Shown: positions 17,678 to 26,714, counted from the first letter of the stretch. The stretch: 64,000 nucleotides of DNA from CAYRSS01 sp964426945 (GCA_964426945.1 CAYRSS010000010.1:50897-114896); one strand, 5' to 3'. Made by a program: numbers and translations. Notes: generated by a model not told the origin, from the letters alone.

Positions 17678-20065
17678 ATGACGCATGGCACGGACGATCG
17701 CAGCGGGACGCCGGGTGGCTCCATGCTCAGCCGGCCCCCGGCGCGCGCGGCGCAGTTGGCCCCCCTCTCGCCGGAGGGGATGCCGCAAGGCGGGGCCGGC
17801 ATGCCACCGGCGCCGGGGGTGGAGAGCCGATCGATTCTCGCCATCGCGCTTCGCGCCCTGACTTACCGCTGGACGTTGATCCTGCCTGCGCTGCTGCTGC
17901 CCGTGCTGGTGCTGCCGATCGTCTGGCTCGGGGTCAAGCCCGAGTACCGGGCCAATGCCGTGGTGCGCGTATCACCCGTTATCAACCGCGTCGTCTTCAA
18001 GACGGACGAGAACGGAATGGTGCCGCTGTACGCGTCGTACCTCAACACGCAGGTCAGCATGATCCTGAGCCCCACGGTGCTCAGCCGCGTGGTCGACAAG
18101 CAGCGACACCCGGAGATCGCCGGCACGAAGTGGTTCAAGGACGGCGGCGAATCGCTCTTCGGCCCGCCGATGGATCCTGTCAACCGTTTGCAGAAGGGGC
18201 TGCGCGTGGCGCCGCGGGCCCGCACTGAGCTGATCGACGTATCCTTTACGGCCGGCGATCCACGCGAGGCGCAGCTCATCGTCAACACGGTGATCGGCGA
18301 GTACGAGGTGTATCACCGGGACGCGGCGGCCGAGTCGGGCCAGCTGACATTCACGACACTCACCAAGGAGCTCAACTCGCTCAAACGCGAGCTTGACGCC
18401 GAGCTGAACCTGAAGGCCGCCGTCTCCAAGGAACTCGGCACAACCGAGCCCGAGGAACTTCGCGCTCAGTTGACCATGCGGCTCAGCGAGTTGGAGGCTG
18501 ACTGGAAGCGCCTTAAGCGCGAGCAGCAGATCATGGAATGGACCCTGGGGCAGGTACAGGGCGGCGGCAAGACTTCGGCCGAGGGGGAGGACGGTCAGAC
18601 GTCGGCGGGCGACTCGACCAGCGACGAAGACCCCGAGGCGGTCGCCGCGGGAGCCGGCGGCGAAAAGGGCGACGCCATTGATGGCGAAGAAGCGATGCTC
18701 CAGGTCGCCCTGGGCGCTGACGCGGAATGGCGGCGGCTGCGCGACATGCTCGACCTGGCCGAGCACCAGCTCAACGCGGCACAGGCCCGCTTCGGCGAGG
18801 CGCACCCGCGGCTCCAGCAGCTTACGGCGGACGTCGAGTTCGCGAAGATGCGTCTCGCGCAGCGGGAGACCAGCCTGCGCGACGCCCTGGTGACGGGGGC
18901 GAGCCCGATGGCTCCCGGCGTCGAATCCGGTCAGGGCCAGGCGGGCGTTGCGTTTCAGAACGAGCGCGCCAAGATGCAGGCATCGCTGCTTCAGCGGGAC
19001 ATCGAGACCCAGCGGCAGGAGGTTCGACGGGCCGGCGAGTTGGCCGAAGAGCTCGGTCGGCGCGAGGAGGAAATCAAGCGGAAGCGCGCTCTGTATGACA
19101 GCATTCAGGCGCGTATCGACGAGCTTGACGTGGAAAGCAAGAACCCGCTGGGGCGCGTGACGACTCAGCAGGCGATCATGCCTGCTGAGCCGAGTTCGGA
19201 TCGCCGGATCATGTTCTCGGCCATCGCCGTCGTGCTCGGAATCGGCCTCGGCGCCGGCCTGGCGCTGCTCCGCGCCGGGCTGGACAAGTCGCTGCGACTT
19301 GCGGAAGACGTCTCCGCGAGCGTAACCGTGCCGTTCCTCGGCGAGCTTCCGTATTCGGCGTCGTCCGACATCCTCGAGGTGACCGACGAATCGCTGCTTG
19401 AGTCGCTGCGCATGGTGCGCACCGCGCTGCTCGAACGGCTCCGCGGCAACGGCTTCGCGGTGCTGATCACCAGTCCGATGCCGCAGGCGGGCAAGACCAC
19501 GCTGACCTGCCTCCTCGGCCGCAGCCTGGCGATGCTGGGCAAGCGCGTGCTGCTGGTTGACGCAGACCTGCGCCGAGCCAGCCTCACAGAACGGCTTGCT
19601 CCGAACCAGGAGAAGGGACTCACGACGATTCTCCATCGCGCGGCCCGCTGGGACCAGGTGGTCGTCCGGGCGGACCGTGTCGCCTGCGATCTGATCTGCG
19701 CAGGCCGCACCGTGACCGTGCAGGATCCGGAGCTCTTGGCCGGCACGCTCTTCGCCGAGTGCGTCGACAAGTGGAAGGACAAGTACGACTTCGTGCTGCT
19801 GGACAGCCCGCCGGTGCTGCCGGTCGCCGATGCGCGCATGCTCGCAGGGATCGTCGACGGCACGTTGCTGACGCTGCGGTCGGCCCATAGCCGCCGCGCG
19901 GACGCGTCCGACACGCTGCAGTTCCTGACCGCCAGCGGCGCGCGGCTGCTGGGCACCGTTCTCATCGGATCCAAGCCGCGAACCGGCGGCTACGGCTACG
20001 GTTACGGTTACGGCTATGACCAGGCGAGGCAGCCTGCGCAGCTCGCCGAAGCTACTGCGGGGTGA
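17678..20065 (+). CDS. Wzz/BY-kinase fusion: polysaccharide chain-length regulator and tyrosine autokinase
   Basis: 795 residues. After a Pro-rich cytoplasmic start there is a membrane helix (about 64-86), a long periplasmic, mostly helical Wzz-type domain (about 90-505) with an acidic Gly-rich insert near 300-335, and a second helix (about 508-530). The C-terminal kinase domain has SPMPQAGKTT (Walker A, about 599-607), VLLVDADLRRASL (Walker A') and FVLLDSPP (Walker B). The tail ends in a five-fold Gly-Tyr run (about 771-780), the autophosphorylated Tyr cluster of BY-kinases such as Wzc. It controls polymer length with the Wza-like lipoprotein two genes downstream. No low-molecular-weight tyrosine phosphatase is seen in the window. 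Confidence 0.93.
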   Translation: MTHGTDDRSGTPGGSMLSRPPARAAQLAPLSPEGMPQGGAGMPPAPGVESRSILAIALRALTYRWTLILPALLLPVLVLPIVWLGVKPEYRANAVVRVSPVINRVVFKTDENGMVPLYASYLNTQVSMILSPTVLSRVVDKQRHPEIAGTKWFKDGGESLFGPPMDPVNRLQKGLRVAPRARTELIDVSFTAGDPREAQLIVNTVIGEYEVYHRDAAAESGQLTFTTLTKELNSLKRELDAELNLKAAVSKELGTTEPEELRAQLTMRLSELEADWKRLKREQQIMEWTLGQVQGGGKTSAEGEDGQTSAGDSTSDEDPEAVAAGAGGEKGDAIDGEEAMLQVALGADAEWRRLRDMLDLAEHQLNAAQARFGEAHPRLQQLTADVEFAKMRLAQRETSLRDALVTGASPMAPGVESGQGQAGVAFQNERAKMQASLLQRDIETQRQEVRRAGELAEELGRREEEIKRKRALYDSIQARIDELDVESKNPLGRVTTQQAIMPAEPSSDRRIMFSAIAVVLGIGLGAGLALLRAGLDKSLRLAEDVSASVTVPFLGELPYSASSDILEVTDESLLESLRMVRTALLERLRGNGFAVLITSPMPQAGKTTLTCLLGRSLAMLGKRVLLVDADLRRASLTERLAPNQEKGLTTILHRAARWDQVVVRADRVACDLICAGRTVTVQDPELLAGTLFAECVDKWKDKYDFVLLDSPPVLPVADARMLAGIVDGTLLTLRSAHSRRADASDTLQFLTASGARLLGTVLIGSKPRTGGYGYGYGYGYDQARQPAQLAEATAG
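19988..20017 (+). repeat. Five tandem 6-bp units encoding the Gly-Tyr tail
   Basis: Five imperfect copies of GGCTAC in a row (third-position variants GGT and TAT) at the end of the BY-kinase gene. They encode the tyrosine cluster. Slippage here would add or remove phosphorylatable tyrosines in steps of one dipeptide without changing frame. Confidence 0.85.
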
Positions 20066-20074
20066 TGCTCGACC

Positions 20075-21856
20075 ATGAATCTCGTCGCCATCATCTTCGA
20101 TTCGATTCCGGACTGCCTTTGTCGCGGCGGACAAGGCCCGGCTTCGCAGACGTTGCTCACGCTCCCCCTCGGGACCGGGACCGTGTTGCGGCACCTGGTG
20201 GACGAGCTCCAGGGGTTGCGCGCCGAGATGGTGCGCGTACTGGCCCCGCCCGGAGTAGGCGCGGACTACGCGGATCGCATCCGCCGGGCGTCGGGCGAGC
20301 AGGCCGAGGTCGTGACCGCCGCTCAGCTTACCGAGCTGATCCACCAGCGCGAACCGGCAGACCATCTGCTCCTGATCGACCCGGCGCATTGGCCGGTGGA
20401 GGGGTACGACTTCGAGGGATTGATCGAGTCAAGCCGTCAGAGCCGCTGGGCCGTTCATGCTGTGGCCGCGGCGGCCGGGCCGGACGGCCTGCAGGAGTTC
20501 GTACGCTGTGATGATCGCGGAAATGTCCGGCGAATCCGTCGGTACTACGATCGTGTCGCCTCGCCGCAGACCGGCACGATTCCCTATTCGCTCATGACGG
20601 TCGCGGCCGTCGAGGATCTTCCGATCGAGTCGCTTTCGCAGCTCCGCAGCGCACTCGTCGGTCGCGGCATGCTCAGCCAGGATTTTCCGCTTTGCAGCGG
20701 CGTGGCGGAACTGACGCGGCCGCGCACGCTGCTTGCGCTCTGCGAACGGTTCGTGCTCGACGCGATCGATCAATCGGGCACAAACGGCTACTACCTCCAC
20801 AGCCCGGGGGTTCTCGCCGGCACAGATTGCGAGATTGACCCGAGCGCCAGGTTGATCGGGCCGATCGTGGTTCAGCGGGGCGCGAGAATCGGCCCCGAGG
20901 CGATCGTGATCGGTCCCACTGTCGTCGGGGCTGCGGCTTCGCTTGAGCGCGCCGCGCGGGTAGCGCAGTCGCTGGTCGGCGCGGGCGTGGTAGTCGGCGC
21001 AGCGGTCACGGTACGTCACAGTCTGATTGTCGGCAACGTGAGCGCGGTCGACAGCATCCCGGGCGAGCCGGATGTTCCCGTCGCGTTTCTGCCGAAGGGC
21101 ACCGACCAGGTCCGCGCCGCGGAAGAGGCGCTTCGATACGCGGACGAGTCCCGATCGATCTATCCCTATGTCAAGCGGGCGATCGACTTCACGGCAGCCC
21201 TCGTCGGGCTCATCGTGCTATCGCCAATCCTGATCATCCTCGCGCTGCTGGTGAAAGTGGATTCGCGCGGTCCGCTCTTCTTTGCCCATGAGCGGGAAGG
21301 GCGCGACGGCAAGGTCTTCAGGTGCGTCAAGTTCCGTACGATGCGGGCGGACGCACACCAGATGCAGCGGAAGATGTATAACGCCAACAACGTCGATGGT
21401 CCGCAGTTCAAGATGGACAACGACCCGCGGGTGACCCGCGTGGGTCGGATCCTGCGGGCGACGAATCTCGATGAACTGCCCCAGCTCATCAACGTGCTCG
21501 TCGGCCAGATGAGCCTGATCGGGCCGCGGCCGTCGCCCTTCCGCGAGAACCAGATCTGCGTGCCCTGGCGACGGGCGCGGCTCTCGGTGCGTCCCGGGAT
21601 CACCGGGCTGTGGCAGGTTTGCCGTCACGACCGCTCGCAGGGCGACTTCCACCAATGGATCGCGTACGACACCCTGTACGTTCGCAACCTGTCCTTCGCC
21701 GTCGATCTGAAGGTCCTCCTGGCCACGTTCCTGACGCTGGGAGGCAAGTGGAACGTGCCGGAGTCCTGGATCGTGCCCCGCAAGCCTGCGCGCCGGATTC
21801 CGGAAGCGGTGCCCGCCGGGGCCCTCGCGGACGCCGGGCTGAGGCGGTCCGCCTGA
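20075..21856 (+). CDS. Fusion of a nucleotidyltransferase-like/beta-helix region with a phosphoglycosyltransferase (EPS priming)
   Basis: 593 residues. The C-terminal part (about 365-570) is a bacterial sugar transferase: one membrane helix (VKRAIDFTAALVGLIVLSP), then FRCVKFRTMRADA, NDPRVTRVGRILRATNLDELP and MSLIGPRPSPF. It should move a sugar-1-phosphate from a nucleotide sugar to undecaprenyl phosphate, the first committed EPS step. The N-terminal 360 residues lack the four-helix region of WcaJ/WbaP. Instead they look like a nucleotidyltransferase fold without an obvious catalytic loop, plus hexapeptide-like repeats (RLIGPIVVQRGARIGPEAIVIG). The layout parallels the free-standing protein at 16.5 kb. 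Start 10 bp after the BY-kinase stop. The N-terminal role is unknown. Confidence 0.85.
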   Translation: MNLVAIIFDSIPDCLCRGGQGPASQTLLTLPLGTGTVLRHLVDELQGLRAEMVRVLAPPGVGADYADRIRRASGEQAEVVTAAQLTELIHQREPADHLLLIDPAHWPVEGYDFEGLIESSRQSRWAVHAVAAAAGPDGLQEFVRCDDRGNVRRIRRYYDRVASPQTGTIPYSLMTVAAVEDLPIESLSQLRSALVGRGMLSQDFPLCSGVAELTRPRTLLALCERFVLDAIDQSGTNGYYLHSPGVLAGTDCEIDPSARLIGPIVVQRGARIGPEAIVIGPTVVGAAASLERAARVAQSLVGAGVVVGAAVTVRHSLIVGNVSAVDSIPGEPDVPVAFLPKGTDQVRAAEEALRYADESRSIYPYVKRAIDFTAALVGLIVLSPILIILALLVKVDSRGPLFFAHEREGRDGKVFRCVKFRTMRADAHQMQRKMYNANNVDGPQFKMDNDPRVTRVGRILRATNLDELPQLINVLVGQMSLIGPRPSPFRENQICVPWRRARLSVRPGITGLWQVCRHDRSQGDFHQWIAYDTLYVRNLSFAVDLKVLLATFLTLGGKWNVPESWIVPRKPARRIPEAVPAGALADAGLRRSA

Positions 21857-21937
21857 ATCGGCAATAGCTGCCGGTCTCGCCCGGCGAACCGTCCTGGCGC
21901 GACCGCAACGGCATCCAAAAGTCCGATACCTCAGCGA

Positions 21938-21949
21938 CCGATAAGCGGG
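21938..21949 (+). promoter_or_regulatory. CCG-ATAAG-CGG dyad directly before the export-lipoprotein ATG
   Basis: CCG and CGG arms flank ATAAG, and the motif ends two bases before the ATG at 21952. GATAAG lies six bases from the ATG, so it could be a variant -10 giving a leaderless message, or an operator. The same GATAAGCGGG ten-mer recurs at 50459-50468. Confidence 0.3.
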
Positions 21950-21951
21950 AC

Positions 21952-23139
21952 ATGAAACCCTACCCGTCCAACAACACCGGTCGGTTGCGAGTGATCCGCT
22001 GCGCGCAGGGGGCCTTGCTTGCGGCTTCGGTCTTCCTGGCCGCGTGCTCGCCCAATGACAAGGGCACGATCACCTTCGCCGAGTTCATGGATATGCAGCG
22101 ATCGGCGGCCACCGTGGCCGCTGCCGAGGCCGCCGGGGGCGGAAACGCCACCGCGACTGCCGACAACACCCGCATCGATAGCGCTTTCGGAGCATTCCGC
22201 GTCGGTGGCGGGGATACCTTGGTGGTAAACCTCGTCGGCACGGGCACGGAGATTCCCCCGACGCTGCGCGCCCGGACCCACGAAGACGGCACGATCATGC
22301 TACCGCTCACCGGACCAGTGCGCATCGGCGGGATGTCGCTCGAGGAGGCCGAAAAGGCCATCCACCGGGCGTATGTGCCGACCTACGTGCGCGATCTCTC
22401 GGTGAACCTCGAGGTGGGCGACTTTGAATCGACCGACGTCCTCGTAACGGGGGCCGTGCAGGTGCCGGGTTTGATCCGGCTCCGCCGCGATCAGCGCACG
22501 CTGGTCCACGCGGTGGTGATGGCCGGGGGCGTAACCGACGCCACCTGCGGTCGCGCCACCCTGGAGCGAATCCGGCGGCGTTCGGGCACGGTCTCGTTCG
22601 ACCTGACGCAGCGCGACCAGATCGAGGCGGCCCTGGCCGCTGACCCGCTCGAGGATGGCGATATCATCCGCGTTGAGGCTGCCATGCCCAACATGGTGTT
22701 CGTCGGCGGGCTGGTGGCTGCCCCCGCGCCGCAGACCTACCCACCCGGGGCCAAGATCCGCTTCCTGCAGGCGCTGGCCGCGGCGGGCGGGCCGAGGATG
22801 GATCTGCAGCCGGACGAAGGTCGCCTCATCCGTCGGCTGCCTGACGGACGTGACATCCACGTTAAGCTGGATCTGACACGCCTGGCGATGGGCTACGACG
22901 AGAACTTCACGCTTGCCGCGGGGGACATCATCTGGGTGCCTCACACTTTCGACACGAGGCTGCGAGAGTTCGTCCAGAAGACGTTGTTCCTGCGTGCCGG
23001 CGTCAGTGCGGTGTACGATCCGATTCAGTATGAGTTCACGCGGCAGGCGCTGGACGACAACAACGACTTCGCCGACTCGATCAACGACGGGCTGAGATTC
23101 GGGCTCCAGAACGCGTTCTTCCCGGTGCCTCAGCCGTAG
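21952..23139 (+). CDS. Wza-like polysaccharide export lipoprotein
   Basis: 395 residues. A signal peptide ends in the lipobox SVFLAAC (Cys about 31), so it is an outer-membrane-type lipoprotein. A poly-export domain (FRVGGGDTLVVNLVG to LSVNLEVGDFES) is followed by two SLBB-like repeats, the first at VLVTGAVQVPGLIRLRRD and the second at VFVGGLVAAPAPQTYPPG. Wza-type proteins form the outer-membrane EPS channel and contact the Wzz/BY-kinase. The C-terminal segment (about 340-395) is hydrophilic with an amphipathic TLFLRAGVSAVYDPI stretch, where Wza has its membrane-spanning helix. It is 95 bp after the priming enzyme. Confidence 0.92.
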   Translation: MKPYPSNNTGRLRVIRCAQGALLAASVFLAACSPNDKGTITFAEFMDMQRSAATVAAAEAAGGGNATATADNTRIDSAFGAFRVGGGDTLVVNLVGTGTEIPPTLRARTHEDGTIMLPLTGPVRIGGMSLEEAEKAIHRAYVPTYVRDLSVNLEVGDFESTDVLVTGAVQVPGLIRLRRDQRTLVHAVVMAGGVTDATCGRATLERIRRRSGTVSFDLTQRDQIEAALAADPLEDGDIIRVEAAMPNMVFVGGLVAAPAPQTYPPGAKIRFLQALAAAGGPRMDLQPDEGRLIRRLPDGRDIHVKLDLTRLAMGYDENFTLAAGDIIWVPHTFDTRLREFVQKTLFLRAGVSAVYDPIQYEFTRQALDDNNDFADSINDGLRFGLQNAFFPVPQP

Positions 23140-23148
23140 GGGGGTAAG

Positions 23149-24315
23149 ATGCAGGACAGGAATCGCAAAGCGTATGCGCCGACGACGCCGGCGCGGTCAT
23201 GCATCGCCACGATGCGCAAGTTGTGCGTGCCGGCGCTGCGGCGCATGTACCTTGCCGAGGACCGGCTGTTCTGCCATTGCATCCGGCGCACGCCGCGTGG
23301 CGATCGTCCGGAGGGCACAAGCCGGCGCTACACGGCGATGGTGCTGCTGGGTCTCGCGGCGCAGGAGGATGATCTTTCTCCGGCGATCCTGCCCGAGGTG
23401 GGCACAGCCGGCGTCATCGCCCGGCTGTTGAGTGATGTCGATCGCGTCGAGAACCTGGGCGATGTCGCCGTCACACTGTGGGCCGCGCTAGCGCTTGGTC
23501 ATCCCCAGGCTGATCGCGCCCTGCAGCGACTTCGCAAGCTGGATCCGATCAAGGGCGCTCATCCGACGGTCGAACTCGCGTGGTCACTCACGGCACTGAG
23601 CATTGCGCCGGATCGCCTGACTGACGAGGCGCTTCGCGAGCAGCTCGCCCGGAGGCTGCTGGCCTCGCAACACCCGCAGAGCGGCCTGTTTCCGCACTTT
23701 CCGCCCGGGGCTGCGCCATCGGCGTGGCGCTCGCATGTAACGTGCTTCGCCGACTGGGTGTACCCTGTCCAGGCCCTCTCGCACTATCACACGGCTACGA
23801 GCGACCCGGCCGCGCTGCACGCCGCGCGGCGGGCGGCGGAGCTCATGTGCCGTCTGCAGGGTCCGGAAGGACAGTGGTGGTGGCACTATGACGTTCGCAC
23901 AGGCCTGGTTGTGGAGCCGTTCCCCGTCTATTCCGTGCATCAGGATGCCATGGGTCCCATGGCACTGTTTGCGCTGAGCGACGCGGGCGGAGGTCAGTAC
24001 GACCAGGCGATCAATCGCAGCGTCGCGTGGATGATCCGTAATCCGGAGCGCGGCGATTCCCTCGTCGATGAGGAAGCCGGCCTGATCTGGCGCAAGGTGG
24101 CGCGGGCCGAGCCGGGCAAGTTGTCACGCGGGATCCAGGCCGCGGCCAGCCGGGTGCATCCGTCGCTGCGCGCACCTGGCCTGAGCGCGATCTTCGCGCC
24201 CCGCGCTGTCGATTTTGAATGCCGGCCCTATCACCTGGGCTGGGTGTTGTACACCTTCTCGGACAGGCGAATGGGTGCGGCGAGTCGCGAACCGGAGTTG
24301 ACCGCGGCGCGATGA
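23149..24315 (+). CDS. Uncharacterised EPS-locus protein, alpha/alpha-toroid-like
   Basis: 388 residues. I do not recognise the family. It has no signal peptide or clear membrane segment. Repeated helical pairs rich in Ala/Leu and aromatic motifs (HVTCFADWVYPVQALSHYH, GQWWWHYDVRTG, YSVHQDAMGPMALFAL) suggest an alpha/alpha-toroid, as in terpene-cyclase, N-acylglucosamine-epimerase or glycan-lyase folds. The start has GGGGG just before ATG and lies 9 bp after the export lipoprotein stop, so it belongs to the EPS operon. A cytoplasmic glycan- or lipid-linked-sugar-handling role is a guess from fold and position only. An in-frame ATG at residue 22 (MRKLCVPAL) is an alternative start. Confidence 0.6.
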   Translation: MQDRNRKAYAPTTPARSCIATMRKLCVPALRRMYLAEDRLFCHCIRRTPRGDRPEGTSRRYTAMVLLGLAAQEDDLSPAILPEVGTAGVIARLLSDVDRVENLGDVAVTLWAALALGHPQADRALQRLRKLDPIKGAHPTVELAWSLTALSIAPDRLTDEALREQLARRLLASQHPQSGLFPHFPPGAAPSAWRSHVTCFADWVYPVQALSHYHTATSDPAALHAARRAAELMCRLQGPEGQWWWHYDVRTGLVVEPFPVYSVHQDAMGPMALFALSDAGGGQYDQAINRSVAWMIRNPERGDSLVDEEAGLIWRKVARAEPGKLSRGIQAAASRVHPSLRAPGLSAIFAPRAVDFECRPYHLGWVLYTFSDRRMGAASREPELTAAR

Positions 24316-24625
24316 CTGTCCGCGCCAGTCGGCGTCCCATATCCCCGCAGAACAGACCGACTTCGTCGCGGGCAGGCTACGGGCCGATCCGCGGCGATTC
24401 GCCTTTCCGCCCGTTCATTTCGGAACCGCCCGCCGCCGATAATCCGGCCCGATCGGTCGCGCGGCCGGGATATCGTAGCTTCCTCTGCGGGGACGCTCCG
24501 CGTCCGCGACGCCTCCGGGCTCAGCGGATCGTGCGGAGCGTGGATCGTTGGCGGCGGGGACACGGGGACGGCTTCCCATCATGTCCGCAGCGCGCCGCAC
24601 CATCTGTATGCGGGGGAGGGCCGTC
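24316..24625. other. Intergenic control region before the WecG-type gene
   Basis: No convincing gene. It contains CCGATAATCCGG (24436-24447), CCCGATCG and GATATCGTA (24469-24477), in the same order as upstream of the heparinase-like gene at 14.0-14.2 kb. GGACGC-TCC-GCGTCC near 24490 is a small hairpin. An internal promoter for the second half of the EPS locus is likely. Confidence 0.4.
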
Positions 24626-25411
24626 ATGCCCGAGCAGTGGCCGGTGCGACAGCTCTTTGATCTGCCGATCGCGGCGATAACGATGAGCGACACGATTCGG
24701 CTGGTCGACAAGACCATCGCCGATCGCGGCAGTCTGCACATCGGCGTCGTCAACGCGGCGAAGATCGTCAACATGCGGCGCGATCCGTCGCTCGACTGGT
24801 CGGTGCGGACTTCGGATGTAATCCTCGCCGACGGGATGTCCGTCGTCTGGGCTTCGCGCCTGCTGGGCCAGCGGTTGCCTGAGCGCGTGGCCGGGATCGA
24901 CCTGATGACCGAGATGCTCCGGCTCGCCCACGAGCGCGGCTACCGCGTGTACTTCCTCGGGGCCAAGCAGGAAGTGCTCGGCCGCGTTCTGGACCATGTG
25001 CGCGAGACGTATCCGAATCTCGTCATCGCCGGTTCTCATCACGGCTATTACGCCGAGTCAGACGAAGCCGGACTCGCCTCCGACATCGGCGATGCGAAGG
25101 CTGACATGCTTTTCGTCGCAATGACATCGCCCAAGAAGGAGCAGTTCCTGGCTCGCTGGGCGGATACGCTGGGCGTTCGCGTCTGCCACGGCGTCGGCGG
25201 TTCATTCGACGTGATCGCCGGAAAGGTCAGGCGTGCCCCCGCCATCTGGCAGCGGCTGGGCATCGAATGGCTCTACCGGGTCATCCAGGAGCCCGGCAGG
25301 ATGTGGAAGCGATACCTGGTGACTAACACGCTGTTCTGTGGACTGGTGCTCTCCTCAATCCTGGGCATCGGCCGTAGCCGCCGCGTCCAGCGGCCCGCGG
25401 GGGCGGCGTGA
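24626..25411 (+). CDS. WecG/TagA/CpsF-family glycosyltransferase
   Basis: 261 residues from the ATG with GGGAGGG five bases upstream (an earlier in-frame start at 24548 lacks this). The GT26 signature is complete: IGVVNAAKIVNMRRDP, VILADGMSVVWASRLLG, RVAGIDLMTEM, VYFLGAKQEVL, DMLFVAMTSPKKEQFL and GVGGSFDVIAGKVRRAP. WecG and TagA add N-acetylmannosamine(uronic acid) to undecaprenyl-PP-GlcNAc; the sugar here cannot be read from sequence. The C-terminal LGIEWLYRVIQEPGRMWKRY amphipathic tail is typical of membrane association. It probably adds the second sugar after the priming enzyme at 20.1 kb. Confidence 0.92.
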   Translation: MPEQWPVRQLFDLPIAAITMSDTIRLVDKTIADRGSLHIGVVNAAKIVNMRRDPSLDWSVRTSDVILADGMSVVWASRLLGQRLPERVAGIDLMTEMLRLAHERGYRVYFLGAKQEVLGRVLDHVRETYPNLVIAGSHHGYYAESDEAGLASDIGDAKADMLFVAMTSPKKEQFLARWADTLGVRVCHGVGGSFDVIAGKVRRAPAIWQRLGIEWLYRVIQEPGRMWKRYLVTNTLFCGLVLSSILGIGRSRRVQRPAGAA

Positions 25412-25481
25412 CGAGATGGAGCCTTGCGGACCGTCGGGGCAGGTCTGCGCCCGGCGCGATGTAGAAGCGGTGAGATAGCCC

Positions 25482-26714
25482 ATGGGCCCGGCGGTGACAT
25501 CAATCCTCTCAGCGGCTTCCGGCCGATCCGGCGCGTCTACGCTCCGGGCCGGAGTGCCCCCGCTGCGCGTCGCCCTGCTGATCAGCAATCTGGAATACGG
25601 CGGCGCCCAGCGGCAGGTGGTCGAACTGGCCAACCGGCTGAACGAGGCGGGGCAGGACATTCACGTCTGCACACTTTCAGACTACGTGCCGCTCGCGGCG
25701 GCATTGGGCGACGCGGACCAGCGCCTGCACGTCGTGGCGAAGCGCGGCCGGTTTGACTTCGGCGTCGTTCTTCGTCTCGCGTCGGTGCTACGAGAGCTGC
25801 GCGTAGACCTCATTCACGCGTTCCTCTTCGACGCGGAGATCGCGGCGCGACTGGCCGGGCGACTGCTGGGAAACGTGCGCGTCGTCGGATCGGAGCGAAA
25901 CAGTGACTACGTACGAAGATGGCGTCACAGCGCCGCGCTGCGCCTGACAGGCCGCTGGTGTGACCTGATCGTCGCCAATTCGGAAGCAGGCCGGCGGTTC
26001 CAGATGCGCACGCTCGGGATCACGGAAGACCGCCTGCGCGTGGTGTACAACGGCGTGGATACCGACCGATTTCGGCCGGGAGATGGGCTGGGCGTGCGAC
26101 GCGAGCTGGGGCTGCACGCCGGTACACCCCTCGTGGGCATGTTCGCAAGCTTCAAGACTCAGAAGAACCACGCGATGTACTTCAGGGCCGCCCGGCGGAT
26201 CCTCGACCGGGTGCCTGGCGCGCGCTTCCTTTGCGTAGGCGGAGCGTTGCACGGCGGGTTGCAGGCCTCGGATGATTACCACGATCGAATGATGCACCTG
26301 ATCGACGACCTGGGGCTTTGCGAGGCGATGCTCTGCCTGGGCAATCGCGATGATGTCGTCGATGTGTACCGCGCGTGCGACCTGACGCTGCTGACATCTT
26401 ACCGCGAAGGGACGCCGAACGTGCTGCTCGAATCAATGGCCTGCGGCGTGCCCGTCATTGCGACCGCCGCGGCGGACAACCGGATCATCGTGCCGGAAGG
26501 GCGCGGCGGGTTCGTCGTAGAGCATGACGACGACGAAACAATGGCTGCGCGGGCGACCACACTGCTGCTCGATGCGGAGCAGCGTATCGCCTTCGGCCGG
26601 GCCGCTCGAGCCTGGATCGAGGAACGCTTCTCCACGGCTTGCCTCGCCGGCAACATGGAAGCCGTCTACCGAAGTCTGCAGGAAACGACCGGCAATGGGA
26701 GGGCCAGCGCATGA
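25482..26714 (+). CDS. Glycosyltransferase family 4 (EPS)
   Basis: 410 residues. The GT-B N-terminal half opens with RVALLISNLEYGGAQRQVVELA. The donor half carries VVYNGVDTDRF, then LVGMFASFKTQKNHAMYFRAA and SYREGTPNVLLESMACGVPVIA, where the two Glu are the E-x7-E pair that binds the sugar nucleotide. It is a retaining transferase acting at the cytoplasmic face on the lipid-linked EPS unit. The first roughly 27 residues are weakly conserved, so a later start (such as VPPLRVALL) cannot be excluded. The stop overlaps the next start as ATGA, giving coupling with the uncharacterised protein at 26.7 kb. Confidence 0.88.
   Translation: MGPAVTSILSAASGRSGASTLRAGVPPLRVALLISNLEYGGAQRQVVELANRLNEAGQDIHVCTLSDYVPLAAALGDADQRLHVVAKRGRFDFGVVLRLASVLRELRVDLIHAFLFDAEIAARLAGRLLGNVRVVGSERNSDYVRRWRHSAALRLTGRWCDLIVANSEAGRRFQMRTLGITEDRLRVVYNGVDTDRFRPGDGLGVRRELGLHAGTPLVGMFASFKTQKNHAMYFRAARRILDRVPGARFLCVGGALHGGLQASDDYHDRMMHLIDDLGLCEAMLCLGNRDDVVDVYRACDLTLLTSYREGTPNVLLESMACGVPVIATAAADNRIIVPEGRGGFVVEHDDDETMAARATTLLLDAEQRIAFGRAARAWIEERFSTACLAGNMEAVYRSLQETTGNGRASA

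Noticed and set aside
17972..20389. Minus-strand open frame of 805 codons
   Set aside because: Antisense to the BY-kinase gene, whose Walker motifs and topology are convincing. The minus product has no recognisable domain.
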